This document shows, in pieces, positions 16,927-25,549 of a stretch of 38,582 nucleotides of DNA. Every line of letters starts with the position of its first letter. The stretch's first letter is position 1. A program made the translations under genes and the position numbers. Origin of the DNA: Candidatus Anaerobiospirillum stercoravium (GTDB lineage: Bacteria; Pseudomonadota; Gammaproteobacteria; Enterobacterales; Succinivibrionaceae); assembly GCA_019113025.1 (NCBI GenBank), contig DXIF01000072.1:1-38582 (forward strand). The letters run 5' to 3'. A model generated the notes under the pieces. The model saw only the letters and a list, made by a program, of their open reading frames with translations, was not told the origin of the DNA and did no database searches.

Positions 16927-19347
16927 CTAATGCGCGACCGTTTTTTTGCGGCGCGGGCGCTTGGTGAGCGAAGCATCGAGCATCATGAGCATGCTCTCAT
17001 CGTAAGGCGAGGCCGCCATACGCTCTTGCTCTGCGCGCGCCAGAGCCTCGGCTTCCGCCTTTTGCTGCGCCTTAAGCTGCGCCCGCGTCAGCTTCTTTAT
17101 CTTTTTTACTTGCTTGTCCTGCTTGCCATTCTGGGGCTTAACCAGGGCCTCAGGCTCAAGCTGAGGCATCACTTCCGGCGCCAAAATCAACAGCCCCTCA
17201 GCATCAACCAACGCCGCTTGCGCATCAGCAAGAGCTGCCGACAGACTCGCACGTTCAGAAAGCGCAGGAGGCGCCGCTTCAGGCTCCTCGTCAGGTGCGA
17301 CCTCAGCGGCGCTGGAGCGCCCCTTGCGCGTGGCGCCCGCCCCCTTACGCGCCTTGGACGAAGCCTTGGCCTGAGAAGACTTTGCAGCGCTCCCCTTTGT
17401 GCGCTTAGGTTTAGCGTCCGGCTTTGCCGCAGCGCCCATGGCGCTGTCTTCAGAGAGCTCGTGAGACTTGGCTGCCTTGGTGCGACGCTTGGTCTTAACC
17501 ACAGGCTTATCAGGCTCCGATTCGACATTCTCAATTGGCGGCGCAAGCTCTGCCGCAGGCTCATCCTCGGTGTTCGAAACTTGAGACTCAGCGACTTCTT
17601 GAGTTGGAGCTTCAGACTCAGTGGCAACGTTCTCAGCATCATCCTCAACCCCAACTGAAGAGTTGGCCGCCTTAGGACGACGCTTAGGCTTAGTCACTGG
17701 TTTAGAGGGTTCAGTCTCAACGCTCGCGCCTTGCGGCTCAGTAGACTTAGCTGTCTTAGTGCGTCGCTTGGTCTTAGAGGTGGACTTAGTCGGCTTAGCC
17801 TCAAACTCTGGTTGAGATTCAGCGCTCTCAACTTGCAGCACTTCAGCAACAGCCTCAGTCTCAGCGCTCTCAACTTGCGGCACTTCAACAACAGGCTCGG
17901 CCTCAGAGCTCTCAGCTTGCAGCGCTTCAGCAACAGGATCAGTCTCAGCGCTCTCAGCTTGCGGCGCTTCAACCATAGCCTCGGCCTCAGCGCTCTCAGC
18001 TTGCGGCGCTTCAACCACTGGCGTTGCGTCCTCTTGAGACGCTTCCGCTTGAGATGCAGGCTCAGCTTCGACGTTCGCAGCTTGCGGCTCAGCGACTTCT
18101 TGAGAAGGCGCAATCTCTGCCACAGGCTCTGCGTCCTCTTGAGACGATTCCGCCTCAGACGCAGGCTCAGTGACTTCTTGAGTTGACGCTTCTGGCGCAG
18201 CAACAAATTGCTCTGGAGAGTTATCTGCCACAGTCGAATCAGACTTAACTTGCTCTGCAGCTTGAGGTTGCTCTGCGCTCAGAGCCCCAGCATCGGTATT
18301 AAGTGCAGCTGGTTCTGCTGCGGACGCAGCAGCAGGAGCGGCGTTCGGAGCCTTTTGCTTGAGCATCGTGAGGTACTCACGATAAAGCTTGCGGCTTTGC
18401 AGTTCCTTGCCGCCCAGCAAGCGATTGATGATGCTGGCTGTGAGCAACTTGGCGTTATGCGCACTTTGCGGCAGCTTGCACGCCAAGGTCACGATATCGT
18501 GAATCTGCTTGCCCGTTAGGATGGGACCTAACAAGTCTGCGCCATATTCGTAGTAACGCTGAATTTGGCTGCTGCTAACGCCTTGGCTCATTGCGCGGCG
18601 CATCCACGCATCTTGCCCCGGGCTAAGGCGTGCTCGCGTGTCCTCAAGCTTGGGCCCGCGAATCTTGGACTTAGCAAAGAGCATGGCACTCTCGGCGCCC
18701 GCACCCTCAGATTCTGTGGCTGAGGCATCGGGTGAGGGCGCTGGTGCTGCGCTCTGCGCCTGAGTGGTAGCGCTGCTGCGCTGCGAGGTCATGACTTGCG
18801 TCATGAAGTCAGGATCGACCTCGATAAAGCCTTGGCCAAAGCAGAAGCGATAGTTCTTGTCGGGCGCGACCGGCGCGCCGTGCTCATCAATAGGGCTGAG
18901 CTCATAGCCGATGCTTTTGAGCAGGCTCAGCTCGAAGTTGCGCAAGTTGTGCTCAATGTGGTCATTGTGCGCAATCGCCTCTAAGGTGGCGATGTAAGTA
19001 CCAAAGAGCAGGCGATCGGACTCTTTGCCATGATAGAGGTGATGTAAGAGCTCATTGAGGTAAAAGGCGCAAAAGAACTCGGGCATCTTGAACTTGTAGC
19101 CGCCCGGGCAGTACTCAAAGTCCCGTAAATAATACAGGTCCCCCTTTTGCCCCAGCTGCAAGCTCAGGCTCAAGGGCGCAAAGGGCTGAATTAGCCCTTG
19201 CAGCGGCGAGTCAGGGCGCTTGGCGCCCCGCGCCAAGATCGCAATAGCGCCGTAATTGAGCGAAATGGCCTCCAAGATCAGGCTGTGCTCTTGATACTCC
19301 CGGATGTGGTAGATATAACAAGGCTCACGCTCGACGATTGCTGGCAT
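16927..19347 (-). CDS. recO: DNA repair protein RecO with a giant low-complexity tail
   Basis: RecO works with RecR/RecF to load RecA on SSB-coated gaps and anneals strands. The core, about residues 1-332, has the OB-fold start (CYIYHIREYQEHSLILEA, LARGAKRPDS), the FEYCPGGYKF linker, the helical FYLNELLHHLY region, and the terminal LLGGKELQSRKLYREYL. A Ser/Ala/Pro spacer interrupts it near residues 188-222. RecO is normally about 240 residues; this one is 806. The remaining 474 residues are Ala/Glu/Gln/Val-rich acidic repeats, then basic KxKRRxKxAxS modules, then a charged helix ending KRPRRKKTVAH. AGGA precedes the ATG at 19347. The frame stays open, with strong codon-position bias, so the tail seems real. 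It lies directly after era, as in enterics. Confidence 0.93.
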   Translation of the reverse strand: MPAIVEREPCYIYHIREYQEHSLILEAISLNYGAIAILARGAKRPDSPLQGLIQPFAPLSLSLQLGQKGDLYYLRDFEYCPGGYKFKMPEFFCAFYLNELLHHLYHGKESDRLLFGTYIATLEAIAHNDHIEHNLRNFELSLLKSIGYELSPIDEHGAPVAPDKNYRFCFGQGFIEVDPDFMTQVMTSQRSSATTQAQSAAPAPSPDASATESEGAGAESAMLFAKSKIRGPKLEDTRARLSPGQDAWMRRAMSQGVSSSQIQRYYEYGADLLGPILTGKQIHDIVTLACKLPQSAHNAKLLTASIINRLLGGKELQSRKLYREYLTMLKQKAPNAAPAAASAAEPAALNTDAGALSAEQPQAAEQVKSDSTVADNSPEQFVAAPEASTQEVTEPASEAESSQEDAEPVAEIAPSQEVAEPQAANVEAEPASQAEASQEDATPVVEAPQAESAEAEAMVEAPQAESAETDPVAEALQAESSEAEPVVEVPQVESAETEAVAEVLQVESAESQPEFEAKPTKSTSKTKRRTKTAKSTEPQGASVETEPSKPVTKPKRRPKAANSSVGVEDDAENVATESEAPTQEVAESQVSNTEDEPAAELAPPIENVESEPDKPVVKTKRRTKAAKSHELSEDSAMGAAAKPDAKPKRTKGSAAKSSQAKASSKARKGAGATRKGRSSAAEVAPDEEPEAAPPALSERASLSAALADAQAALVDAEGLLILAPEVMPQLEPEALVKPQNGKQDKQVKKIKKLTRAQLKAQQKAEAEALARAEQERMAASPYDESMLMMLDASLTKRPRRKKTVAH
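17809..18018 (-). repeat. Five tandem 42-bp units inside recO
   Basis: Encodes five copies of a 14-residue unit of the form V-x-E-x-x-Q-x-E-S-x-E-x-x-x, e.g. VVEAPQAESAEAEA. Copies differ at a few codons, so the array is not newly formed. Looser Gln/Glu/Pro repeats (SQEVAEPQ, SQEDAEPV) lie just before it, to about 18200. Confidence 0.9.
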
Positions 19348-19412
19348 CGCTCTATCCTCTTGCTCTTTGAGATTTCCCCGTTCGTATGCACCTACAGGTC
19401 TTAGACTTGCGC

Positions 19413-20318
19413 CTACAGATCTTCAAAGTCGGCGTAACCTAAGCTCTTTAAGGCGCGCTCATCGTCGGCCCAACCGGCCTTGACCTTCACAAAGAGCTCA
19501 AGATAGACCTTGGTCTCTAACAAGCGCTCAATGTCCTTGCGCGCCTCTGAGCCAATGAGCTTGATGCGGGCGCCCTTGGCACCAATCACCATCTTCTTTT
19601 GCCCCGAACGCTCAACCAAGATCGCAGCATGAATAGTAGTCACGCCCTTATCGTTGGTCGCAAATTGCTCAATTTCGATGGTGGCGGAGTATGGCAGCTC
19701 CTCACCCATCTGGCGCATCAGCTTCTCGCGGATGATTTCGGCCACCATGAAGCGCACCGGACGATCGGTGATGCTGTCGTCGCTATACAGGTGCGGACCT
19801 TGCGGCAGCACGTCCCGAATCATGGTCTTGAGCACCTGTAAGTTGCTGCCCTTTAAGGCCGAGACCGGGATGATGTCCTTGAACTTCAGGGTGTGTTGCA
19901 GGCGGTCGATTAACGGCAGAAGCTTTTCCTTGTCAGCAATCTTATCGACCTTGTTGATGACCAGCACAATGGGCGCGCGTGCCTGCTCCAGCTTGCCGCG
20001 TACCATGTCGTCATCATCAGTCCATGAAGTGGCATCAACCACCCATAAGATGAGCTCAACATCGCCTAATGATGACTCCGCGGCCCGGTTCATCAAGCGG
20101 TTAATGGCGCGCTTTTCGACTTTGTGCAGACCTGGGGTATCGACGTAAACAGTCTGATATGGACCGTCGGTATCAATGCCTAAGACGCGATTACGCGTGG
20201 TCTGGGGCTTGCGCGAGGTGATCGAGATCTTCTGCCCAATCAAATGGTTCATCAGGGTCGACTTGCCCACGTTAGGACGGCCGACAATGGCAACAAAACC
20301 AAACTTGGTCTCTTCCAA
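19413..20318 (-). CDS. era: Era GTPase
   Basis: Essential Ras-like GTPase that binds the 3' end of 16S rRNA and helps mature the 30S subunit. G1 is [10 protein letters not shown]2 region [10 protein letters not shown]3 DTPGLH, G4 NKVD, and G5 VSAL. The C-terminal KH domain carries [12 protein letters not shown]. The start chosen is TTG at 20318, preceded at 7 bases by GAGGA. It gives 301 residues, exactly the E. coli length, and begins four codons before [11 protein letters not shown] longer reading from a TTG at 20399 would add 27 non-family residues across a large hairpin. The rnc-era-recO order is the standard one. Confidence 0.93.
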   Translation of the reverse strand: MEETKFGFVAIVGRPNVGKSTLMNHLIGQKISITSRKPQTTRNRVLGIDTDGPYQTVYVDTPGLHKVEKRAINRLMNRAAESSLGDVELILWVVDATSWTDDDDMVRGKLEQARAPIVLVINKVDKIADKEKLLPLIDRLQHTLKFKDIIPVSALKGSNLQVLKTMIRDVLPQGPHLYSDDSITDRPVRFMVAEIIREKLMRQMGEELPYSATIEIEQFATNDKGVTTIHAAILVERSGQKKMVIGAKGARIKLIGSEARKDIERLLETKVYLELFVKVKAGWADDERALKSLGYADFEDL

Positions 20319-20336
20319 CAAATTGTCCTCGTTTGA

Positions 20337-20425
20337 GGCTGGGATAAGGCTGACAAGGGCACGCCGCTGCTTACGCGGTGCCACCGAGGTAAGGAACAAG
20401 CTCAGCTCCAGGCCTTATCCCAGCC
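20337..20425 (-). other. Long hairpin in the era leader
   Basis: A perfect 14-bp inverted repeat, GGCTGGGATAAGGC (20337-20350) and GCCTTATCCCAGCC (20412-20425), encloses a second stem built on GGCAC/GTGCC (20358-20382). In the rnc-era message it ends 6 bases before the era ribosome site. Two more short perfect hairpins lie upstream, at 20483-20502 and 20532-20545. It may be an RNase III cleavage site or a translational control structure; this is inference. Confidence 0.65.
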
Positions 20426-20566
20426 CATCGACAAAAAGCAGGGACCTTCTGGGCGCTTGTTGCTTGGTAGTTAAGACGCAACCAGCCGCGCTTGCGGCTG
20501 GAGTGAAAACAAAATTTAATGCGTAAGACGCGGGCGCTTGCGCCCAAAACGCCGTTAGCGAAGCCG

Positions 20567-21277
20567 TTAGCTTAAAGGATGGGTTTGTAAGTAATCGAGC
20601 ACGATGCTGGCGGCCTTTTGCTCAGCGCGCCGACGTGAGGAGCCGCGACCATGGAACACCTGCTTGATGTCTTGGATCACCACTGAGACCTCAAAGACTT
20701 GGTTGTTGTCGGTGCCAATGATGTTCTCGATGCGATAAATCGGCAGTTCCTTGTGCTGGGACTGCAAGTACTCTTGCAAGGCCGACTTCGGATCCTTTTG
20801 CGACACGCTTGGGTTGATGGCACGCAGCCGCTCGCGGAACCAAGTTAAGACCAACTGGCGCACAATCTCAAAGTGCTCATTGCTATCTAAGAAGATCGCG
20901 CCAATGATGGACTCAACGGCATCGGCCAAGAGCGAGTCGCGGCGTGAGCCGCCTGACTTGAGCTCACCTGGGCCTAGCAGCAAGCAATCGCCGATCTTAA
21001 ACTCGCGCGCCAGCTCGGCTAAGGTGGTCTCACGAACCAAGACCGAGCGCATACGGGTCAAATCGCCCTCAGGGCTGTCCGGGAACTGGGCAAAGAGCTC
21101 CTTGGCGATGATCATGCCGAGGATCGAATCGCCCAAAAACTCCAAGCGCTCATTGTGGTGCGGCCCAAAGGAGCGGTGGGTCAACGCTTGCTCAAGCAAA
21201 GCGATGTTCTGAAAAGAGTAGCCAATCGTTTGCTCCAAGTGTTGGATCCGATGCAGAAAACTGGAATCGTTTATCAT
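20567..21277 (-). CDS. rnc: Ribonuclease III
   Basis: Double-strand-specific endonuclease that processes rRNA precursors and many mRNAs. It has 236 residues (E. coli 226). The catalytic domain shows the signature HNERLEFLGDSILGMII, with the second acidic cluster in DAVESIIGAIFLD. The double-stranded-RNA-binding domain occupies about residues 155-235 (DPKSALQEYLQ, then HGRGSSRRRAEQKAAS). The ATG at 21277 is preferred, with AGG 8 bases upstream; a TTG six codons earlier has no support. It lies between lepB and era in the conserved order, but with a 432-base leader. Confidence 0.96.
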   Translation of the reverse strand: MINDSSFLHRIQHLEQTIGYSFQNIALLEQALTHRSFGPHHNERLEFLGDSILGMIIAKELFAQFPDSPEGDLTRMRSVLVRETTLAELAREFKIGDCLLLGPGELKSGGSRRDSLLADAVESIIGAIFLDSNEHFEIVRQLVLTWFRERLRAINPSVSQKDPKSALQEYLQSQHKELPIYRIENIIGTDNNQVFEVSVVIQDIKQVFHGRGSSRRRAEQKAASIVLDYLQTHPLS

Positions 21278-21303
21278 CTTTTTGCCTGTGTGCAAAAAGT
21301 GCT

Positions 21304-21453
21304 CACCCTATAACCCCCCATCACAGCAGCATCCGCCTCATGCGGGCGCTGAGTTTTAAGCGCCATGAGTAAAACTCTATGAGCTCTCACCACCGTCAAG
21401 CTTCCGGCCAAAACCGGTCGCCTCCGCGGTCTGGACTGAGGGATTATAGGGTG
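21304..21453 (-). other. Structured rnc leader closed by a long-range inverted repeat
   Basis: CACCCTATAAC-CCCC (from 21304) and GAGGGATTATAGGGTG (21438-21453) are near-complementary arms about 120 bases apart. Inside is an 8-bp hairpin, GAGTTTTA/TAAAACTC (21351-21377). E. coli rnc is autoregulated by RNase III cleavage in its leader, so a comparable role is possible. Alternatively the upstream arm contains TATAAT on the minus strand (21443-21448), which could be a -10 box; then the two arms would not both be in the transcript. Confidence 0.5.
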
Positions 21454-21616
21454 CACACTAAATGTGCAGAAACTAAGGCGCGCCGCGCGCGCCCGCTAGA
21501 AACTAAGCGGTGCGCCCAGCAGCAAATAGCTCACTGACTTTTGCCGCAAAGCCCGCGCACCTGCTCATTTTCCTTGGTTCAATAGTATAACAAGCCTGAT
21601 GTTTTTGCGCTTTATT

Positions 21617-21688
21617 AGTTGCGGCCAAGCCGCAACTTCCGACGTTCGTCCCCTGACATCATCCCCGGCGGCTCCGTTTGACGCCGGG
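21617..21688 (-). other. Two hairpins downstream of lepB
   Basis: AGTTGCGGC/GCCGCAACT (9 bp, 3-base loop, 21617-21637) and CCCGGCG/CGCCGGG (7 bp, 21664-21688) follow the lepB stop on the minus strand. Neither has a T-run, so they may be stabilising or attenuating structures rather than full terminators. Confidence 0.5.
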
Positions 21689-21709
21689 TTTGGGACTTAA
21701 ACGGTGTTA

Positions 21710-22666
21710 CTACTCCAAGCCGCCCATGCGCTCAAAGCGAATGGCGCTTGGGATAAAGTCAGGCAAGAGGCGCTCAGGGTCAGAGCTAAACTCTAACGAG
21801 AGCCAAACGCCTACGGTGCGGCCCACTAAGTTCTCCTCAGGCACAAAGCCCCAGAAGCGGCTATCCTTACTATTGTCGCGGTTGTCACCCATGACAAAGT
21901 AATGGCCCTCCGGTACTACCCACGAACCGCGCAAGGCACCTTGCTGGCGGTAGTAGTACTGCGACAAATCAGGCACGCGCGGATTGATTTGTAGCCGGTG
22001 CGGCTCAGCCCCTAAATACTCCTTGAAGACCAGGTAGCTCTCGCTATAGGTGGCACCTTCATGGGTAATGGAGCCCAGCTCTTCGAGCTTAACGGCCTCA
22101 GGCGAGGTGCATGGAGCACTTGATTCTGCGACCGTAACCTCAGTTGGAGTCACCGTGCCTACGTTGCAGGCTTTGCGTAAATAGACGCGCTTGTTGGCGA
22201 AAATCACCTCATCGCCGGGCAAACCGACTACGCGCTTGATGTAGTCGATGCTCGGGTCTTCCGGATACTTAAAGACTACGACGTCACCGCGCTCCGGCTT
22301 GCCCGTTTCAATCCACACGCTATTGGTCAGCGGATTGCGGATACCATACGACCACTTGGAGACCGCGATAAAGTCGCCCGCGACCAAGGTCGGCTCCATC
22401 GAGCCCGAGGGAATGCGAAACGGCTCGTAGATAAAGGCGCGAAATAAGAACACGATGAGCAAGATGGGGAAGAGCCCAGCAATCTGCACCACGGCCCCGG
22501 AGCCCTCCTTGAGCTCGCGTTGCTCCTTTTTGGGCAGATTAGGGCATTGCTCCAAGGCGCGCTTTAAATTGGCCTTGCGAACCGGACGCTGCTTTACCAC
22601 GTCATAAACGTAGAACACGCCGGTGACTAACGTCGCCACAATTAAGATTAAGGAAAAGGTATTCAT
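21710..22666 (-). CDS. lepB: Signal peptidase I
   Basis: Cleaves signal peptides from exported proteins at the outer face of the inner membrane. It has 318 residues (E. coli 324). Two membrane helices (about residues 4-24 and 60-80) flank a basic cytoplasmic loop. The Ser/Lys catalytic pair is Ser89 in IPSGSMEPTL and Lys144 in DYIKRVVGLPGD. The box E motif is GDNRDNSKDSRFWGFV. A two-cysteine insertion-type loop (Cys near AAGs such as RKACNVGTV and SAPCTSP) is present in the periplasmic part. The ATG at 22666 has GGGAGG 7 bases upstream; a longer frame overlapping lepA is not supported. It is 82 bases after lepA. Confidence 0.96.
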   Translation of the reverse strand: MNTFSLILIVATLVTGVFYVYDVVKQRPVRKANLKRALEQCPNLPKKEQRELKEGSGAVVQIAGLFPILLIVFLFRAFIYEPFRIPSGSMEPTLVAGDFIAVSKWSYGIRNPLTNSVWIETGKPERGDVVVFKYPEDPSIDYIKRVVGLPGDEVIFANKRVYLRKACNVGTVTPTEVTVAESSAPCTSPEAVKLEELGSITHEGATYSESYLVFKEYLGAEPHRLQINPRVPDLSQYYYRQQGALRGSWVVPEGHYFVMGDNRDNSKDSRFWGFVPEENLVGRTVGVWLSLEFSSDPERLLPDFIPSAIRFERMGGLE

Positions 22667-22748
22667 AGTGGTACCTCCCCGGCCCGCCCGGCTGCTTGAA
22701 GCATGCGGGGCAAGCCTGATGGAGTTAGTCGTGAGTGAGTCGAAGCGC

Positions 22749-24560
22749 TTAGTCCTTGCCGACCTTGAGAATGGCGAGGAAGGCCTCTTGTGGCACTTCA
22801 ACGCGGCCTAACTGCTTCATGCGCTTCTTACCGGCCTTTTGCTTTTCTAACAGCTTGCGCTTACGGGTGATATCACCACCGTAGCACTTGGCCAGCACGT
22901 CCTTACGTAAGGCTTTAACCGTGCAGCGTGCAATAATCTGACCGCCAATCGCCGCCTGAATCGCGATATCGAACATCTGGCGCGGGATTAACTCCTTCAT
23001 CTTCTCGACCAAGGCACGCCCGCGGCTTTGGGCGATCGAGCGGTGGACGATGATGGCCAGCGCATCGACGCGCTCACCGGCAATCAGGATATCAACGCGC
23101 ACCAGATCGCCGCGCTCAAAGCGCTTGAAGCTGTAGTCAAGCGAGGCATAGCCGCGCGAGGTTGACTTTAAGCGGTCAAAGAAGTCGAGCACCACTTCGC
23201 TCATAGGCAACTCATAGGTTAAGGCTACCTGATCGGCGTGGTAGACCATTGAGGTCTGAACGCCGCGCTTTTCTTGGCACAGGGTCATGACCGCACCGAC
23301 GTAGGCCGATGGCATTAACATGCGGCACTCGGCAATGGGCTCACGAATCTCGGAGATATTGCTGATCGGAGGCAAGGCTGCCGGGCTGTCGATATGGGTC
23401 ACCTCACCAGAGGTCAAGAGAATCTCATAGATTACAGTTGGTGCCGTGGTGATGAGATTTAAGTTGTACTCACGCTCCAAACGCTCTTGGATAATCTCCA
23501 TATGGAGCATGCCCAAGAAGCCACAGCGGAAACCAAAGCCCAAGGCGGTGGAATTTTCCGGCTCGAAGAAGAGCGAAGCATCGTTGAGCGAAAGCTTATC
23601 TAAGGCGTCACGGAAGGCGTTGTAATCGTCGGTATCAACCGGGAACATACCGGCATAGACCTGAGGCTTGGCCTTTTGGAAACCAGGCAGCGGGGCGGGC
23701 GCTTCATTGCGCGCATGAGTGATGGTATCGCCTACCGGCGCGCCGTGAATGGTCTTAATGCCGCAGACCACCCAACCTACTTCGCCGCAGTTTAAAACAG
23801 GGACATCGACGCGCTTAGGAGTGGAGATGCCCAAGCGCTCTACTTCCCAGGTCTGGCCCGTGCTCATGACCTTGATCTTATCGCCCTTGCGCAAAGTGCC
23901 ATTCTTAACGCGCACTAAAGACACTACGCCCAAGTAGTCGTCAAAGTACGAATCGATGATCAAAGCTTGGAGCGGAGCCTCAGGGTCGCCTTGCGGCGCC
24001 GGGATCGAGTGCACTAAACGCTCTAAAACGTCGATAACCCCGACACCGGTCTTGGCGCTGCAACGACAGGCATCGTGCGCCTCAAGGCCCACAATATCTT
24101 CAATCTCGAAGATGACCTTCTCAGGATCGGCGGCAGGCAAGTCGATCTTGTTTAAAACCGGGATGACTTCCAGATCAAGCTCAATGGCCTGATAGCAGTT
24201 GGCCAAAGTCTGAGCCTCGACGCCCTGACCTGCGTCAACCACCAACAAAGCACCTTCGCAGGCAAACAGGGAGCGCGAGACCTCGTAGGAGAAGTCGACG
24301 TGACCTGGGGTGTCGATGAAGTTGAGCTCGTAGGTCTTACCATCTTGGGCCTGATACTTTAAGGTCACAGCCTGGGCCTTGATGGTAATGCCGCGCTCAC
24401 GCTCGATGTCCATCGAGTCGAGCACCTGAGCCTGCATTTCACGATCGGACAAGCCGCCGCACTCTTGGATAAAGCGATCCGAGAGGGTCGACTTGCCATG
24501 ATCGATATGGGCAATAATCGAGAAGTTACGAACTAAACTTTGGTCAAAAGTGTCTGCCAT
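22749..24560 (-). CDS. lepA: Elongation factor 4 (LepA)
   Basis: Ribosome-bound GTPase that aids 30S biogenesis/translation under stress. It has 603 residues, the usual length. Its motifs are G1 AHIDHGKST (residues 17-25), the switch I region [12 protein letters not shown]3 DTPGHVDF and G4 NKID. The EF-G-like domains include [14 protein letters not shown]. The LepA-specific C-terminal domain contains [15 protein letters not shown] and GKKRMKQ. AGGA lies 5 bases before the ATG. A strong terminator upstream separates it from the glycosyltransferase gene, so a lepA promoter should lie in 24561-24658; I could not assign one. Confidence 0.97.
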   Translation of the reverse strand: MADTFDQSLVRNFSIIAHIDHGKSTLSDRFIQECGGLSDREMQAQVLDSMDIERERGITIKAQAVTLKYQAQDGKTYELNFIDTPGHVDFSYEVSRSLFACEGALLVVDAGQGVEAQTLANCYQAIELDLEVIPVLNKIDLPAADPEKVIFEIEDIVGLEAHDACRCSAKTGVGVIDVLERLVHSIPAPQGDPEAPLQALIIDSYFDDYLGVVSLVRVKNGTLRKGDKIKVMSTGQTWEVERLGISTPKRVDVPVLNCGEVGWVVCGIKTIHGAPVGDTITHARNEAPAPLPGFQKAKPQVYAGMFPVDTDDYNAFRDALDKLSLNDASLFFEPENSTALGFGFRCGFLGMLHMEIIQERLEREYNLNLITTAPTVIYEILLTSGEVTHIDSPAALPPISNISEIREPIAECRMLMPSAYVGAVMTLCQEKRGVQTSMVYHADQVALTYELPMSEVVLDFFDRLKSTSRGYASLDYSFKRFERGDLVRVDILIAGERVDALAIIVHRSIAQSRGRALVEKMKELIPRQMFDIAIQAAIGGQIIARCTVKALRKDVLAKCYGGDITRKRKLLEKQKAGKKRMKQLGRVEVPQEAFLAILKVGKD

Positions 24561-24658
24561 ACCGTCCTAAACCTAAGCGAGGCCACCTGCTGCCACGGCC
24601 CCAATAAACCAAGAAAAGAGCTAACTTACTGCAATTCACGCAGTAGCTACTAAAACCC

Positions 24659-24680
24659 AAAAAGGACGCCTGCGGCGTCC
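24659..24680 (-). terminator. Rho-independent terminator before lepA
   Basis: On the minus strand GGACGCC-GCA-GGCGTCC (7-bp stem, 3-base loop) is followed directly by TTTTT. It lies 14 bases after the family 25 glycosyltransferase stop, ending the sigma-E operon. Confidence 0.9.
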
Positions 24681-24694
24681 CATCACCAAACTTA

Positions 24695-25447
24695 CTACAA
24701 CCGCACCAAACGGTGCTTAGGCCGCGCGCCAATAGTAGAACTATCGGCGCCATGATTTGGCACTAAATAGTGCCCTACCGGATAACCTAAGAACATCTTG
24801 AGATGGTTATAAGCGATGCTGCCCAGCAAATAATCGGCATTGATCCTAACTGGGTAACCCAACTTAAGTAAAGTCTGACAAGCCTGCGGCGTAACCACAT
24901 AAAATGCGGTTCTTAAGACCAATCGGCGCCGGTTGAAGATAGCATCCAAGGTCTGCGAATGCATGCCAAGGCGCGCAAAGTATAGCCCGCGTGCCCGGTC
25001 AATGTAATACTTACGGCGCACTAGCTCCGGCAAGTTGCGAATACCCAAATCTTCGGAGAAATGCACTACATCCCAGGGCTCAGTGATCACATCCAAATTA
25101 TTGAGCGCCAAGATGGAATCATCATTGAGCACCGTATCATCTTCTAGGATCACCGCCCGCTCAACGCCCTGATCTAAGAGGTGCTGATACAGGCGCAGAT
25201 GCGAAAGCGCACAGCCCACCTCAGGCGGAATCATTTGGTCCTCGACCATGCACTTACGACCGCCTGCCATCTCCAAGATCACTTGATCGGACAGGCTAAC
25301 CCTGGCCTCGTCCTCAGGGGATAAAGCGCGGCCATCGGTGGCAGCAAAGATCTCGTAGTCAACCCCAAACTTATCGAGCATGGCACTCATCAACTGGCGT
25401 CGATCAGTTGCGCGCTTTAAATTTATGACGTAGAACTTTAGCTTCAT
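24695..25447 (-). CDS. Family 25 glycosyltransferase (LPS type)
   Basis: Member of the Glyco_transf_25/LgtB-LpsA group, which adds galactose or other hexoses to lipooligosaccharide. It has 250 residues. Recognised features are the start FYVINLKRATDRRQLM and the family core EVGCALSHLRLYQHL followed by AVILEDDTVL, whose acidic residues bind metal and donor. TAFYVVTPQAC and a His/Asn-containing end (PNHGADSSTIG) follow. The ATG at 25447 is chosen, as FYVINLK follows within four residues; the ribosome site is weak. It lies 100 bases after rseB, in the position where rseC sits in enterics, and is closed by a terminator, so sigma-E probably controls it. Confidence 0.88.
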   Translation of the reverse strand: MKLKFYVINLKRATDRRQLMSAMLDKFGVDYEIFAATDGRALSPEDEARVSLSDQVILEMAGGRKCMVEDQMIPPEVGCALSHLRLYQHLLDQGVERAVILEDDTVLNDDSILALNNLDVITEPWDVVHFSEDLGIRNLPELVRRKYYIDRARGLYFARLGMHSQTLDAIFNRRRLVLRTAFYVVTPQACQTLLKLGYPVRINADYLLGSIAYNHLKMFLGYPVGHYLVPNHGADSSTIGARPKHRLVRL

Positions 25448-25549
25448 GACAGGGGGCTCAATCAAGATCCAAGATCAGAGGCATCCTAGCGGCAGGCGCG
25501 GTGTACTGTTGCCACAGGCTCGGTGTACTGAGCCAAGAGCGGCCTACAG

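Noticed and set aside
17731..18186. Plus-strand open frame of Leu/Ser/Arg repeats
   Set aside because: It is the antisense shadow of the RecO repeat tail; the repeat periodicity comes from the recO codons.
20319..20399. 27-codon N-terminal extension of Era starting at TTG 20399
   Set aside because: Not family sequence, runs through a hairpin, and a better TTG with a well-spaced GAGGA gives the standard 301-residue protein.
22667..22801. 45-codon N-terminal extension of LepB overlapping lepA
   Set aside because: Ser/Arg-rich without family likeness; the ATG at 22666 has a strong Shine-Dalgarno and yields correct Ser/Lys positions.
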